DNA from: Neocallimastix lanati (nom. inval.)
Lineage: Eukaryota > Neocallimastigomycota > Neocallimastigomycetes > Neocallimastigales > Neocallimastigaceae
Reading direction: 5' to 3'
Assembly: GCA_016946835.1 (NCBI GenBank)
Contig: JACVTC010000001.1
Span: 2,263,501-2,327,500, forward strand
Length of the DNA: 64,000 bases
Every line of letters begins with the position of its first letter. Within the stretch, counting starts at the first letter, position 1. The notes under the pieces were generated by a model. It was not told the origin of the DNA and made no database searches. It saw only the letters and a program-made list of their open reading frames with translations. This document shows, one piece after another, positions 50,081-61,915 of this stretch. The translations under genes were made by a program, and so were the position numbers.

Positions 50081-51429
50081 TTAATCATCATCATTATCAC
50101 AATTTTTCACTACCAAGTTAGATAGCCAAATTCTTTGTGAACTTTGATCATTTTTTATATTTTGGAACCAAATAATATTATTTTTACAACTACTTCCCTC
50201 TCCTTCTAAAATAACTCTTGTTTCTTTAGTCTATTTGTTTTACATTGATTATAAATTTGAATATTTTTATTAATTGAATATTAATAGTTGATATTAATGA
50301 ACTATATAAAAATAATTTATTATCTTACAACTGAAATATCTGTATAATCATAAAGATACCATTCTTTACATATTGAAACTTCACTTGTACCTTTATCATA
50401 TTCACCAGCATAAACCGCCCAATCAGATGAATCGCTCTTATGAATAAATAATTATATATATATATTTATGTATTATGAATAGTATATGTAAATAAATAAA
50501 TAATAAACAAGCAAATAAGTAATAATCAATAAAATTATAAATATTATACATATTATTATCATTACTATTATTATTTAATTTTACCTTAATTTTGAACTCT
50601 ATTTTGTAATCATTTGTAAAATAATCATTTGAACCATTACTATTTTTCTTTTTAAATAATAACGCTAATGTATTTAAATAAACAGTATTGTTAAGATTAA
50701 TAACACCCGAAAAGCTTTTTTCATTCAAAGAATCCCAAGAGATATCTTCCCAAATAAAGTTAGGATCGAAAGCTAAGCAACTAATTTCTTCTCTTTTGGA
50801 CGAATTCTATATTATTAGTATATTTATTTTTTTTTTTTTAAGTTTATATATTTTAAAAAAGCATTAATTAAATTAATATATATTATATTATTTATATAAA
50901 AATTGTAAAATTAACATGTACTTTTAAAAGATTAACATTCTCAATTTCACCATTTTCGCCATTATTTAATACCCATACAATTGCATTTGCATTTACATTT
51001 TGCATAGAAATCTTATAATTCTTTTATATATATATTAAAAAATATAAAAATTAATTATCTTATATTAGTAAGGATTTCAAATGTTTTAATTTATTATTAT
51101 TATTATTTTTCAATGTAATAAAATTATTATAATTTATATTAGTGAATATATAAATACATTTGCAGAAGTATCTGTGACGACAAGTGGATTATGAGTATCA
51201 ACAAATGTATTTTGAGAGTCCCAGTTTCCTACAGTAATATCCCAATCTTTAATATCTGTATTCTATTTATTCATTTATTTGTAAATTTTATATTCGTTTA
51301 TTAATTTTTGTATTTATGTTATATGTATTATCATATAGAATCATTTATACAAAACATTAAGTATTTAATTTTTTCAATTTTATTAATTATTATTAAGGAA
51401 TATAACATATTGAATATAATAATAATAAT

Positions 51430-51462
<33 letters not shown>

Positions 51463-51519
51463 AAAAATTAATAATTATTAATACTTTATTAATTTTAATA
51501 CTTAAATTGATATTTATGT

Positions 51520-51550
<31 letters not shown>

Positions 51551-51971
51551 AACGCGTATAATGTATATAAACATATATAAATGATAAAAATTTGTATATA
51601 TTATATTTCATAAATATTTAATGAACCAATTCATTATTAAATATTTTTCTTTTTTATACTAATATATAATTTTTTGAATTTCATTTCCCCCTCTATTTTC
51701 CCTTAATTTATAAAATTATGTACATATTTGTCTGTGTCATACTATATTATATCATTAATATAATTTATTTCCATACTTTAACATTAAATGTTACTTCTTG
51801 AATAGAATTGCTATTTATATATGCACAATATACATTTCCAGTTCCTGTAAATTGGGTTTCAAGTTCAGTTGATTTTGATAAATTTTGTAAGCAATCTACT
51901 GGTGTGAATGCATGGATTTTTTCGTAAAGAGTTAAAAAAAAGAATAAACTAGTAAAGAATGAACGATACAT
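50081..51971 (-). CDS. Secreted protein of unknown function, six exons
   Basis: Exons 51971-51777, 51262-51158, 51020-50922, 50806-50585, 50436-50329 and 50230-50081; all introns GT/AG; 292 residues. A signal peptide (MYRSFFTSLFFFLTLYEKIHAF) is followed by a sequence that looks like a beta-rich extracellular fold: DWDITVGNWDSQNTFVD, MQNVNANAIVWVLNNGENG, ISCLAFDPNFIWEDISWDSL, DWAVYAGEYDKG and RIWLSNLVVKNCDNDDD. All five introns are phase 0, so every internal exon is a whole number of codons. I do not recognise the family. A carbohydrate-binding or lectin-like role is only a guess, as no dockerin is present. The 514-bp first intron could hide a further small exon. A continuous coding sense across six exons supports a real gene. 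Confidence 0.78.
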
Positions 51972-53282
51972 CCTTAATGCTATAATACTTTTTTTTTTTT
52001 AAAAAAAGACTTTATTCTATACTTTTATATAGAGTTTTAATAATAACTTTATGATTAAATGGTCTAATTAAAAATTATAATAGTATATTCAAATATTGTT
52101 ATCTTATTTTTTTTTTATTTTTTTTTTTTTTTTAAATTTTTATTTATAAATATAAAAATTAAAAATGATATCTCAAAAAATTTTTTATTAAAAATTTCTT
52201 GTTATTTAGTTTATAATCTAAATTATAATATACATATTTTTTGTTACATGTGCTAATAATGTTTATTTTTATTAATACTTTAATATTAATTTTTTATATA
52301 ATATGGAATTAAAGTTTTCATCTTTTTTCTTTTATATATTATTTTTTATTATTTATAGTTTTAAATTTTTAATTTATTATTTTTTATTTTTTATATATAT
52401 AATTTATATTTTTTTTAAAAAATAAAATTTAAATATGTAATAATAAATAAATTATATAAATTACTAACTATTTTTATCATTATTTTATTATATATAATAT
52501 GAAAATTTTAAAATTTTCTATAATATTTTAATTTATTTAATAATAATCAAGGAAAGATATTATAAATATTATTATTTATTTAAAAAATATAACGAATTAA
52601 CAGATATTTAATGTGTCTAATATATATTATTTATGTTATTAAGCCTAATAAAAAGATATTTATTACTGACACTTATATAGATTAAAATAAAAAATATTAT
52701 TAAATTAAAATTTTTATACTGTTTAGTCCTTTTAAAAATTTATAGTTTCAACTTTATTAACTTTATTAATTTTAAATTTTTATTTTATAAATATCTAAAT
52801 TATATATATTTATTATCATTTTGTTATTATATTAATAGATTAACAAAATATATATATAAAAAATTTGGAATAATAATACAATAATACTAAAGTCTTTATA
52901 TTATTAATTTTATATTATAATAATACTAATGTCTTTATATTATTTAATTTTTATATTATAGATAATAAAAGTATTTAAATTTTCTTTAATAATATTTATA
53001 TATTTACTTTATAATAAAATTTGTGTTAAAATAATATCATAATAGTAAAGTCCTTATATTATTAATTTTATATTATAAATAATATATATATAATATACTC
53101 TAATTTATATATATTATTACCCTTATGTACAAAAAAAATTAATAATAATAAATAATAATTATTATTATTATATTATATATTAAAGAATATATAATATAAT
53201 ATAATTTATCTAAATATTACATATTCATAAATATATGTTAGTGGCGTATTATTAATCATATGATATGTATGATATATAATAT
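51972..53282. other. AT-rich intergenic stretch
   Basis: Upstream of the secreted protein gene. Contains three spaced copies of a ~45-bp block (taatactaaagtctttatat + tattaattttatattata) at about 52883, 52920 and 53036. No gene. Confidence 0.55.
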
Positions 53283-54890
53283 GGGAGGTTGTATTAAGCT
53301 AATTTTCACGTGATATAATAAATATGTGGCTATAGCTATAATATTTTACATAATATTATTTTATTGTATTATTTTGTTAGATCATTTTTAAATTAATTAT
53401 TAAGTGAATAATTAAATAAATCATATAATGGTTAGATTTTATGATTTTAATTCAAATCTAGTGCGTTTCGCAATAGTGCATTTCATAATGTGGCGTATTT
53501 TTGTATGTGGCTTGTTTTTTAATAATCAAATAAATAATAATTAAATAAATAATAAATATTCTTTTTTATATATATAATTTATTAATATTCAATTTTAAAA
53601 ATAATTTTTTATAATTCTTTTTTAATAGAATATATTATTATTTCTTTTGAAATAGTTATTTAATAATATTTAATTGAAAAAATATATTATTATTTCTTTT
53701 AAAATAATAATTATTTATATATTTATTAATGATTGTATAGAATTTCTTAAAAATGTATGGCTTTAATTTAATAATATATATGCCACATTACGAAATGCAT
53801 CCCCTTTTAATTCTTTTATTTAAATGTTATTAATAAAAGAATTATATAAAAATATAAATGTTATTAATAATTATTCTTTTATTTTTATTTAAATTCTATT
53901 AATAAAAAAATTATATAAAAATATAAATGTTATTAATAATTATTTTTTATTTTTATTTAAATTCTATTAATAAAAAAATAATATAAAAATATAAATGTTA
54001 TTAAAAATGTAAATATTAATAATAATTCTTTTATTTAAATATTATTAAAAAAAATAATAATTATAATTATAAAATTATTAATTACACATTTTATTCGAAT
54101 ATTTATTTAAATTGTATAAATTTAATAAGCTTTATTAATAAAATTTTTGAATAACAAAATTTTGATTATTTCGTTTGGTCATTCCTCATTTCTTAATTAT
54201 TTATTATAAAGTTATATTTATATTATATTATTTAAATTAGTTAAACAATCAAACTACAAATTAAAAATATTAATTCTATCTCATTTAGCATCAATTAATT
54301 TGGCTTCAATATTTTTGTAGCGTTCAATTAAGACACTGATTTTTACAAATTAAAAATATTAATTCTATCTCATTTAGCATCAATTAATTTGGCTTCAATA
54401 TTTTTGTAGCGTTCAATTAAGACACTGATTTCATTAGCTTTATTAATTTCTCTTTTTTTTTTATTTTCCAAATTCCTCTTATTTTTCTTTGATAATCATT
54501 ATATGATAAATGTTCAAGTTCATTAAATTTAACTATTAATTCATAAAAAGATGGTTTTGTTGGAAATAAATTATTTAAATAAATATTGAGTGATTCTGAG
54601 TCATTGTTATATGTTTTATACTATTATAATTCCAAATTTTCATATCAAAATCAACTAAATATGTTTTATAAAAATATTCTAAAAATTTTAAAAATTGACA
54701 ATAATTATTTTTAATGGATTTGATTTTAATTATAACATAAATATCAAATATATATTCAGGATTTATAAATGATAAATCTGAAATCGATTTTATAATAAAT
54801 AAAAATATTATTATCTTTTTTTACTTCATTATAGCATAATCTATTTTTTTTTAATTTCTGGTGATTTTTTATAATTCCAAATATTTATTC
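53283..54890 (-). mobile_element. Decayed, truncated second MULE copy
   Basis: The left end (gggaggttgtattaagctaa + ttttcacgtgatata) aligns with the left end of the intact MULE at 43269, and homology continues through ggctatagctat and aatcatataatggttagatt. From 54180 to 54880 it parallels 44040-44660, the C-terminal third of the transposase, now with frameshifts and stops. The N-terminal two thirds, the satellite and the right terminus are missing. An 86-bp segment is tandemly duplicated at 54259-54430 and a MITE is inserted at 53454-53804. Confidence 0.8.
53454..53804. mobile_element. 351-bp MITE with 9-bp target duplication
   Basis: Comparison with the intact MULE shows an extra segment here. 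It is flanked by the 9-bp repeat ttttaattc (53445-53453 and 53805-53813), present once at the matching site near 43440. Near its ends are inverted repeats: tgcatttcataatgtggc (53477-53494) and its near reverse complement gccacattacgaaatgca (53782-53799), one mismatch. No coding capacity. The 9-bp duplication suggests MULE-type mobilisation. Confidence 0.75.
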
Positions 54891-56339
54891 ATTACTGAAT
54901 AACTAGGTTTATAGAATATGTATTTAAACATAACTTAATAAAATTAATATATAAGCCACAATATATATTAATATATAATCATTTGATTTAGAATAATCAA
55001 GTGTAACTCTTTATCTTAAATTGTATTAATAAAGTTGAAATAATTATAAACCATAAATTTCTTACCTTTTATCAATAATAATAATAAAAATAATAATTAT
55101 AAAAATAATAATTATAAAAATAATAAAGTTGAAATAATTATAAACCATAAATTTCTTACCTTTTATCAATAATAATAATAAAAATAATAATTATAAAAAT
55201 AATATATCAATAATAATAATAAAAATAATAATTATAAAAAAAAATAATATTAATAATAACAATAATTTAGTATTATTTGCAAATATTTTTAAAACTTATT
55301 ATATTTTATTTATTTAATTTATAATTTAATATAGTTAAATAAATGATTATATATAAAATAACAAATCATAATTTTATTTAAAATTTATTTTATGAAATAT
55401 ATAAATTATGATTAGTGATTGTACCACTTTTGTTATTATTATTATAAATTAATATAATTATTATTTTATTATTAATAATTAAATAGATATGAAAATAAAT
55501 ATTAATATATATATATAAGTTTTGTATAATCATTGATCAATATTACATTTAATTTTTTAATATATTGAACGGATTAATTGTAATTACGTTATATTTACAT
55601 TATTAAAATTTATATTATATTTGATAATTATATATTAAATATATGAAAATCAATACATTGTTATTAATATTATTATAATTTTATTTTATTAATAGAATTA
55701 AAATTGTAATTATTAAAGCTATAACTATTATTAAAAAATTTTTCTTAAATACTATTTTTATTTTTTATATATATATAAATGTATATATTTTTTTTATAAA
55801 AATATTTATCCCGGTGATATAATTTTATTTTTGTTAAAGGTATATAACAATTTATATTTTTTTTTACAATTAGTATTATTGATAATAGATTTATAATTTT
55901 ATATAATTAATATTAAATATTATTTTTAAAGAATAAATTTAATTATTCTATTATTTTATATTTATTTTGTATAAATTGATATAGTGAATTTTCGAAGTTC
56001 CTTTTATTATTAATTTTTTTTATATTAGTGTAATGTTCAATTAATTTTGTTATTTCATTTATTTTTTATTATTTGCGTTTAAAATTATTATAAATTATAA
56101 ATATTAGTTATTATTTTTGAAGTTCTTTTAATAAAAATATTTAATTTTTTTTTAAAAAAATTAAAATATTTTTGTTAATTAAATATTTTTATATTAAAGT
56201 AATTAAAACATTTTTTACAAACTTTTTATATTAAGTGTTTATAATGAAAAAAAAAAAATAACTTGTTTTAGTAATAAATGAATTATCGTAATGATTTTGA
56301 ATAAAAACTAACCATTTTTATATTATTAAATAAAATAAT

Positions 56340-56394
<55 letters not shown>

Positions 56395-56483
56395 TATAAT
56401 TGTAAGGAACGAAAGGAGAAAATAGCTTAATAATAAAAAGAAAATAAAAAGTGAATCAACAATAATAAAATATAGATAAAATT
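54891..56483. other. AT-rich intergenic stretch
   Basis: Holds the block shared with 42919-43047, with a ~98-bp tandem duplication (about 55026-55200), AT-rich filler, and a T-run of about 50 (56342-56392) upstream of the PDI gene. The PDI promoter should lie at the end. No gene. Confidence 0.55.
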
Positions 56484-59400
56484 ATGGCAAAATTTAATAA
56501 AACTTTAAATATTATATTAACATTTATCTGCTTAATTAGCGGCATTGCAGCTCAAGATGATGCTTATGAAGAAGCTAATAAACAATTAAATTTTTTAAAT
56601 TCTGAAAATTTCAAATCTTCAATTAGTAATGGTATTTGGATGGTTTTTTTCGGTGCTTCTTGGTGTCCACATTGTAGACAGTTAGTATTTTTTTAAGTTT
56701 ATTATAATAAACTTTATTTATAAAACATATTAAAAATTAATAAATTTTATTTATTGGACTTTTTTTTTGTTTTTTTGTTTAAATCATAACAATTTATGTA
56801 AATAATAATATTTATTTATCTAGTTTAACTCCAGATTGGTTAATATTCCAACAAGAAGCTAATGAAAAGGAATTAGAAACTCAATTTGATTTTCATATTG
56901 CTAAAGTTGAATGCACTGAAAGTGAAGGTAATAATAATAATAACTTAGAATATATATATTAATGCTTATTTATTTATTTATTTATTTTTTCTTCCTTTTT
57001 TTCTTTCGAGTAACAATGTATTTATAGTAAATACTAATAAAATTGTAAATTGATTTAAATAATAATGACCGAAATATAATTATAATAATGATAGTAATGA
57101 TAAAATTAAAAAACAATAAATGATAAAATAATGATAAATAACATTTTTTATTAATGCAATTCAATTCATATTTTTTAATGAAATATTAATAAATAGTTTT
57201 AATATTATTATAATTGAAATTAATTTTTTTAATTTAATAATTAATAGATATTTGTAGAGAACAAGGATTAAGAGGTTATCCAACTATTATTTTGTAAGAT
57301 ATATATATATATTTAAAATTATATAAATAAAAATAATTTATGAATATGCTAATATATTATTATTATTTCTTTTTTCTGTTTGTTTGATTTTGTTATTAAA
57401 ATAGATTTAACAATGGTGAGAAAAAAGGAGAAACTAATGATAGAAAACCAGAGCTTTTAATGAATTTTGCTCAAAAGAATATTGATACTTATTATCCAGA
57501 GAATTTGAAGTATGGATATAAGAGACTTTCTGATGAAAAGCTTACTGCTGAACTTTCTAAAGTTGTTCCATTAGAAATTGGTGAAAAGACTAGAAATATA
57601 AATCCAGAAGGAAAAATTGTACATTTAACCGATGAAACTATCGAATCTGTAAATTATCGATATAAAAATTAATTATTTTAAAAATTATTAATGATTATAT
57701 TAACATAAAAAAATTATTTTCAATTATATATTCAAAACAAATTTAGGCTATTAATCAGGACACTTGGTTTATTGTAATAAATAATAATATTTATAAATAT
57801 TATGCATTTTGTTATTTAAATAATGTTGAATTATAAAATATTAATAAAATAAATTATATATTTATATAGATGTTCCATGTTCCTTGGTGTGGCCATTGTC
57901 AAAGAGTATATATAATATTAATAATTTAATAATATATTTTTGAAATATTTAATTATTTTTTTATTACTAAATAAATTTTTATTTATTACTATTAATTTTT
58001 AAATAAAATATAAATATTTTAAATAGTTTGGTCCAACATGGGAAGAATTTGCTGGTATGATGAAAAATAAGATGAATATTGGTAAAGTAGACTGTACTGC
58101 TTATGCTGGTAAGTTTTTTGATATTAAACTATAAACTATATATAAGTATATATAATTTTAATTAGTATTGTTGATAATTGTAATATTATTATTTTTAATA
58201 TTATTAATTTACTTATATAATAATTTTATTAAAATCATTATTAATGTTAGATATTTGTTCTAAATATGGAGTTACTCATTATCCAACTTTAAAGATGTAT
58301 GTTTTTATAATTATATATTTGATTTATTAAATTAATTAAATAAAAATTAATTTATTGTAATATTATATAGTATTGATAAACATGAAGTAAATGAGTTTAA
58401 AGGAATTAGAAGAATTGAAGATTTAGAAAAATTTGTTGAACGTTACATTAGGTAATTAATAAATAATATTTATTATTAAAATAATTAATATTGATTAATA
58501 TAAAATATATAAAAATAAAATAATATATTAATATATTAAAAAATAATAATGAAAATAATAATTATAATAAAAACAATATAGTTCTAGTATTTCAGTTTCA
58601 AAAGCTGAAACCATTAGAGGAGATATGAAGAATAATGAAGTTCTTTTCTTCCTTTATTATAATTATGCTGAACCAAATGTTGAAGAAATTGTAAATATTA
58701 CGATAATATTAAATAGTTTATTATTATTACTCAAAAAAAAAAAAAAAAAAAAAAATAATAACAAAATAAAAATAAATAAATAATAACAAAATAAAAATAA
58801 ATAAATAAATTAATAGAAAAAAAAAAAAATAGGAATAATAAATATTAAAAAATTAATTAATTTATATTTATTTGATTTTTAATTATTCAAAATAGAAACT
58901 TTTTATTGATATAGTTAGTGAACTTAATGTTTTATCGGCCAAGGTTTACTTAACTCCTGATGAAGAATTAATGAATTCTTTCAATATTGAACAAGGAACT
59001 ACCGGTATTGTTGTGTCTCGTGATTATGGTAAAGGTTTTTACAAATTTGAAGGAAAATTCACTAAAGAAGAACTTAAACCATGGATTGAGAAATACATGT
59101 ATCCATTTGTAATTGAAATTACACCATTAAATAGTGAAACTTACTTAAATAGTAAGAACTATGTTGTTATGGGTATTTTCCCAACTAGCGATATTAAATC
59201 TCCAATTTATGATAATATTAGAATAGCTTCTCGTGCATGGGCTGCACAACATGAAGTTGATCCAACTTTACGTTATTCTGACAAATATATTCATACTGAT
59301 TTTGTTTGGCTTGATGGATCAAAGTTCTCAAAATACGTAAAAAGCACATTTGGTATAAATATTGCTGAATTACCACGTGTTATTATTCTTAATCCAAGTA

Positions 59401-59672
59401 ATGGTAAATACTATGATAAGGGTGTTAGCGGTAAATACTTACATGATGAAAATATTAGTGTATCCCTTTCTGCAGCTCTGAATCAACAATTAAAAGCTAA
59501 GAATATTAAGGGTGGTTACTTCAGTACATTGAAAGATAATACTCCAATCCAAGTTATTTTAATTATTGTTGTGATTTTATTCGCAGTTTTGATATATCTT
59601 ATTTTCTTTAATAATAAGAAGAAGGAAGTTGAATATTATCTTCCAGTTAAAATGGAAAATAAGCAAGCTTAA
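56484..59672 (+). CDS. Membrane-anchored PDI-family thiol oxidoreductase, two thioredoxin domains
   Basis: Eleven exons: 56484-56680, 56824-56927, 57248-57293, 57405-57648, 57747-57773, 57870-57905, 58027-58108, 58251-58296, 58371-58451, 58582-58690 and 58896-59672; all GT/AG; 582 residues. Signal peptide (LNIILTFICLISGIAAQ), first thioredoxin domain with active site WCPHC (61-64) and GYPTIILFNNGEK, second domain with WCGHC (213-216) and HYPTLKIIDKHEV. A long lumenal part resembling inactive thioredoxin folds follows, then one transmembrane helix (about 542-562) and a short basic cytosolic tail. This layout fits ER membrane PDIs such as TMX3 or fungal Eps1. It probably forms or rearranges disulfides in secretory proteins, which here include Cys-rich dockerin proteins. 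No KDEL or KKxx signal is seen. Exons 5 and 6 are only 27 and 36 nt. Confidence 0.9.
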
Positions 59673-60275
59673 AATAAAAAGAGAAAAATTAAATGAATTC
59701 AATAATACAAAATCAACTTAATAAAGCTAAGAAAATAACTTAAAAATTATAATATTAAAAAGATAAAATAATAAATTTAAAAAAAAAAAAAAACATTTTA
59801 TTTTAATTCATATCTTTTCTAAATTTTCTAAACATCTCTTATTTTCTTTTTTTTAAATAGAAATGTATATGTTGATAATAAAAGAAACAATCAAATATTA
59901 GAATAGATAAAAAAAAAAAAAAAAAAAAAAAAAAAGCAATAAATTTAAAATTTTAATAAATTTAAAATTTTAATAAAATTAAAAAAATTAATGTAAAAAT
60001 AATATTATTTCTCCATAATTAATTTTATATTTTAAATTTCTCCACTGAAATAATTACAATTGTATTTGGTATCTTGGTAAAAGAAAAAGCGTCATAAAAG
60101 TATTATTTTCCTGAATAATTCATTAATGATTCGTAACACTAAGAACTTAAGAGTAAAGTCAGTAAAGAAATTTAAATTGTTTTTAGCTTCGTTATGTATT
60201 TAATAATCATAAAACAATAATTTTTATTTTTTTTTTTTTTTATTTTTTTATTTTTTTATTTTTTTTTTATTTTTT

Positions 60276-60306
<31 letters not shown>

Positions 60307-60530
60307 TATTTTTATTTTTATTTTTATTTTTATATATTTATATTTATATTTATATTTATATTTATATTTATATTTATATTTATATTTATATTTATATTTA
60401 TATTTATATTTATATTTATATTTATTTAATTATTTTATTATTAATTATTTTAATAAAATATAATATTTAAAATTTTTAAATTAATAAATATATATTTAAA
60501 AAATAAAAATAATTAATTTATAATTAGGAT

Positions 60531-60561
<31 letters not shown>

Positions 60562-61804
60562 ATAAGATTATTGGGTATAAATTTAAAAGGTTTTTGAAGT
60601 CATTTTGTTAAAGTTTTGTAAAATATGAAAATAGGATAAAATCGGTATTAATTATAACATATAGACAATTTATTTTATTTTTTTTTAAACTTAATGTAGT
60701 ATAATATGTATTATATTAATTTACATATACATAAATATAATGAAATTTATTTAAGAATAAAAAGATTTTTGGTAATAAATTTATTATTATATATAGTTAT
60801 TACAATTTCAAAAGTTTTTTTTGTTGTTCAAATTAAATTTATATACTATTAATAAAAAAATTTTTTTTCTTCAAAAATATTTTTTATTAAAAATAAATTA
60901 ACAGAAAAATATTTTGTTTATTTTTATAATTACATGTTTAAAAATAATAAATTTTTTATTTTAAGAGTATATATATTTTGTAATAAATACAATTAAAACA
61001 CTATAGTTTATAATAATAATACTAATAATAATAAAAAGAATAATATTAAAAAATAGATAATCAATAAAATATAAATTTTTTATATTAAATAATTATAAAA
61101 TAAGAATTAGAAATTATCTTTTTCTTTTAATTCAAAATTTATTATACTCTGTAATAAAAAATTAATAGTATACAATAAATTTAATGCTTGGTAATAGTAA
61201 TCTACAGTACTTAAAAGTTTATTAAAGTAAATCAATATTCCTTTTTTATTTATTGATTTTATAGTAAAAGAAAAATGAAATAATAAAATAAAAGTTTATA
61301 TAAATAGATTGATAATGAAATTTTGAGATCGATAAATGAAATCTGTTGATTTATTAATAGTAAAAAAATGATAAAAGGATATAAAGGATAAAGGGAATAA
61401 AAATGATTTTAAAAAAATGTATATATATATAAATAATATAAAGTAAAAATAAAAAGAATGAAAAGAAGTATATAAAAAAAGCAGGATGCATTGTTTATTA
61501 TGAAATTTCAAGCCAATCAAAATATAATGGACTATTTTATATTTGTTATATAGAGAAAAAAAGTTAAATAAAAATAAATGTATAATTTTATCAATAATTT
61601 AATATTAAATGAGGAACTTATTAAAAATTATTTATAAATGCAACAGGTTTACGTTAAAATTATTAAATGAACTGATCATAATAATCTAAATAATACTTGG
61701 TATAACTTGAAAATTATTATCACTGAAAATTTAAATTATAGATATTTTATTATTTGTTTCTTTTTTGTGGAAAAGATTTTAATATATAATATTCAATTTT
61801 TTTT

Positions 61805-61836
<32 letters not shown>

Positions 61837-61915
61837 TATTAAATTATAATATATATATATTAATTCAAAAATAGAGGATCATAATTTTTATCAATAAAAA
61901 TTATTAAATTTTAAC
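59673..61915. other. Intergenic region with simple repeats
   Basis: Contains A-runs, (TTTTTA)n and (TATTTA)n tracts at about 60225-60425, and AT-rich sequence. The last few hundred bases should include the promoter of the zinc-finger gene. No gene or RNA recognised. Confidence 0.5.
60225..60425. repeat. (TTTTTA)n and (TATTTA)n hexanucleotide tract
   Basis: T-rich hexamers pass into a regular TATTTA array of about 90 bp. Simple sequence only. Confidence 0.85.
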
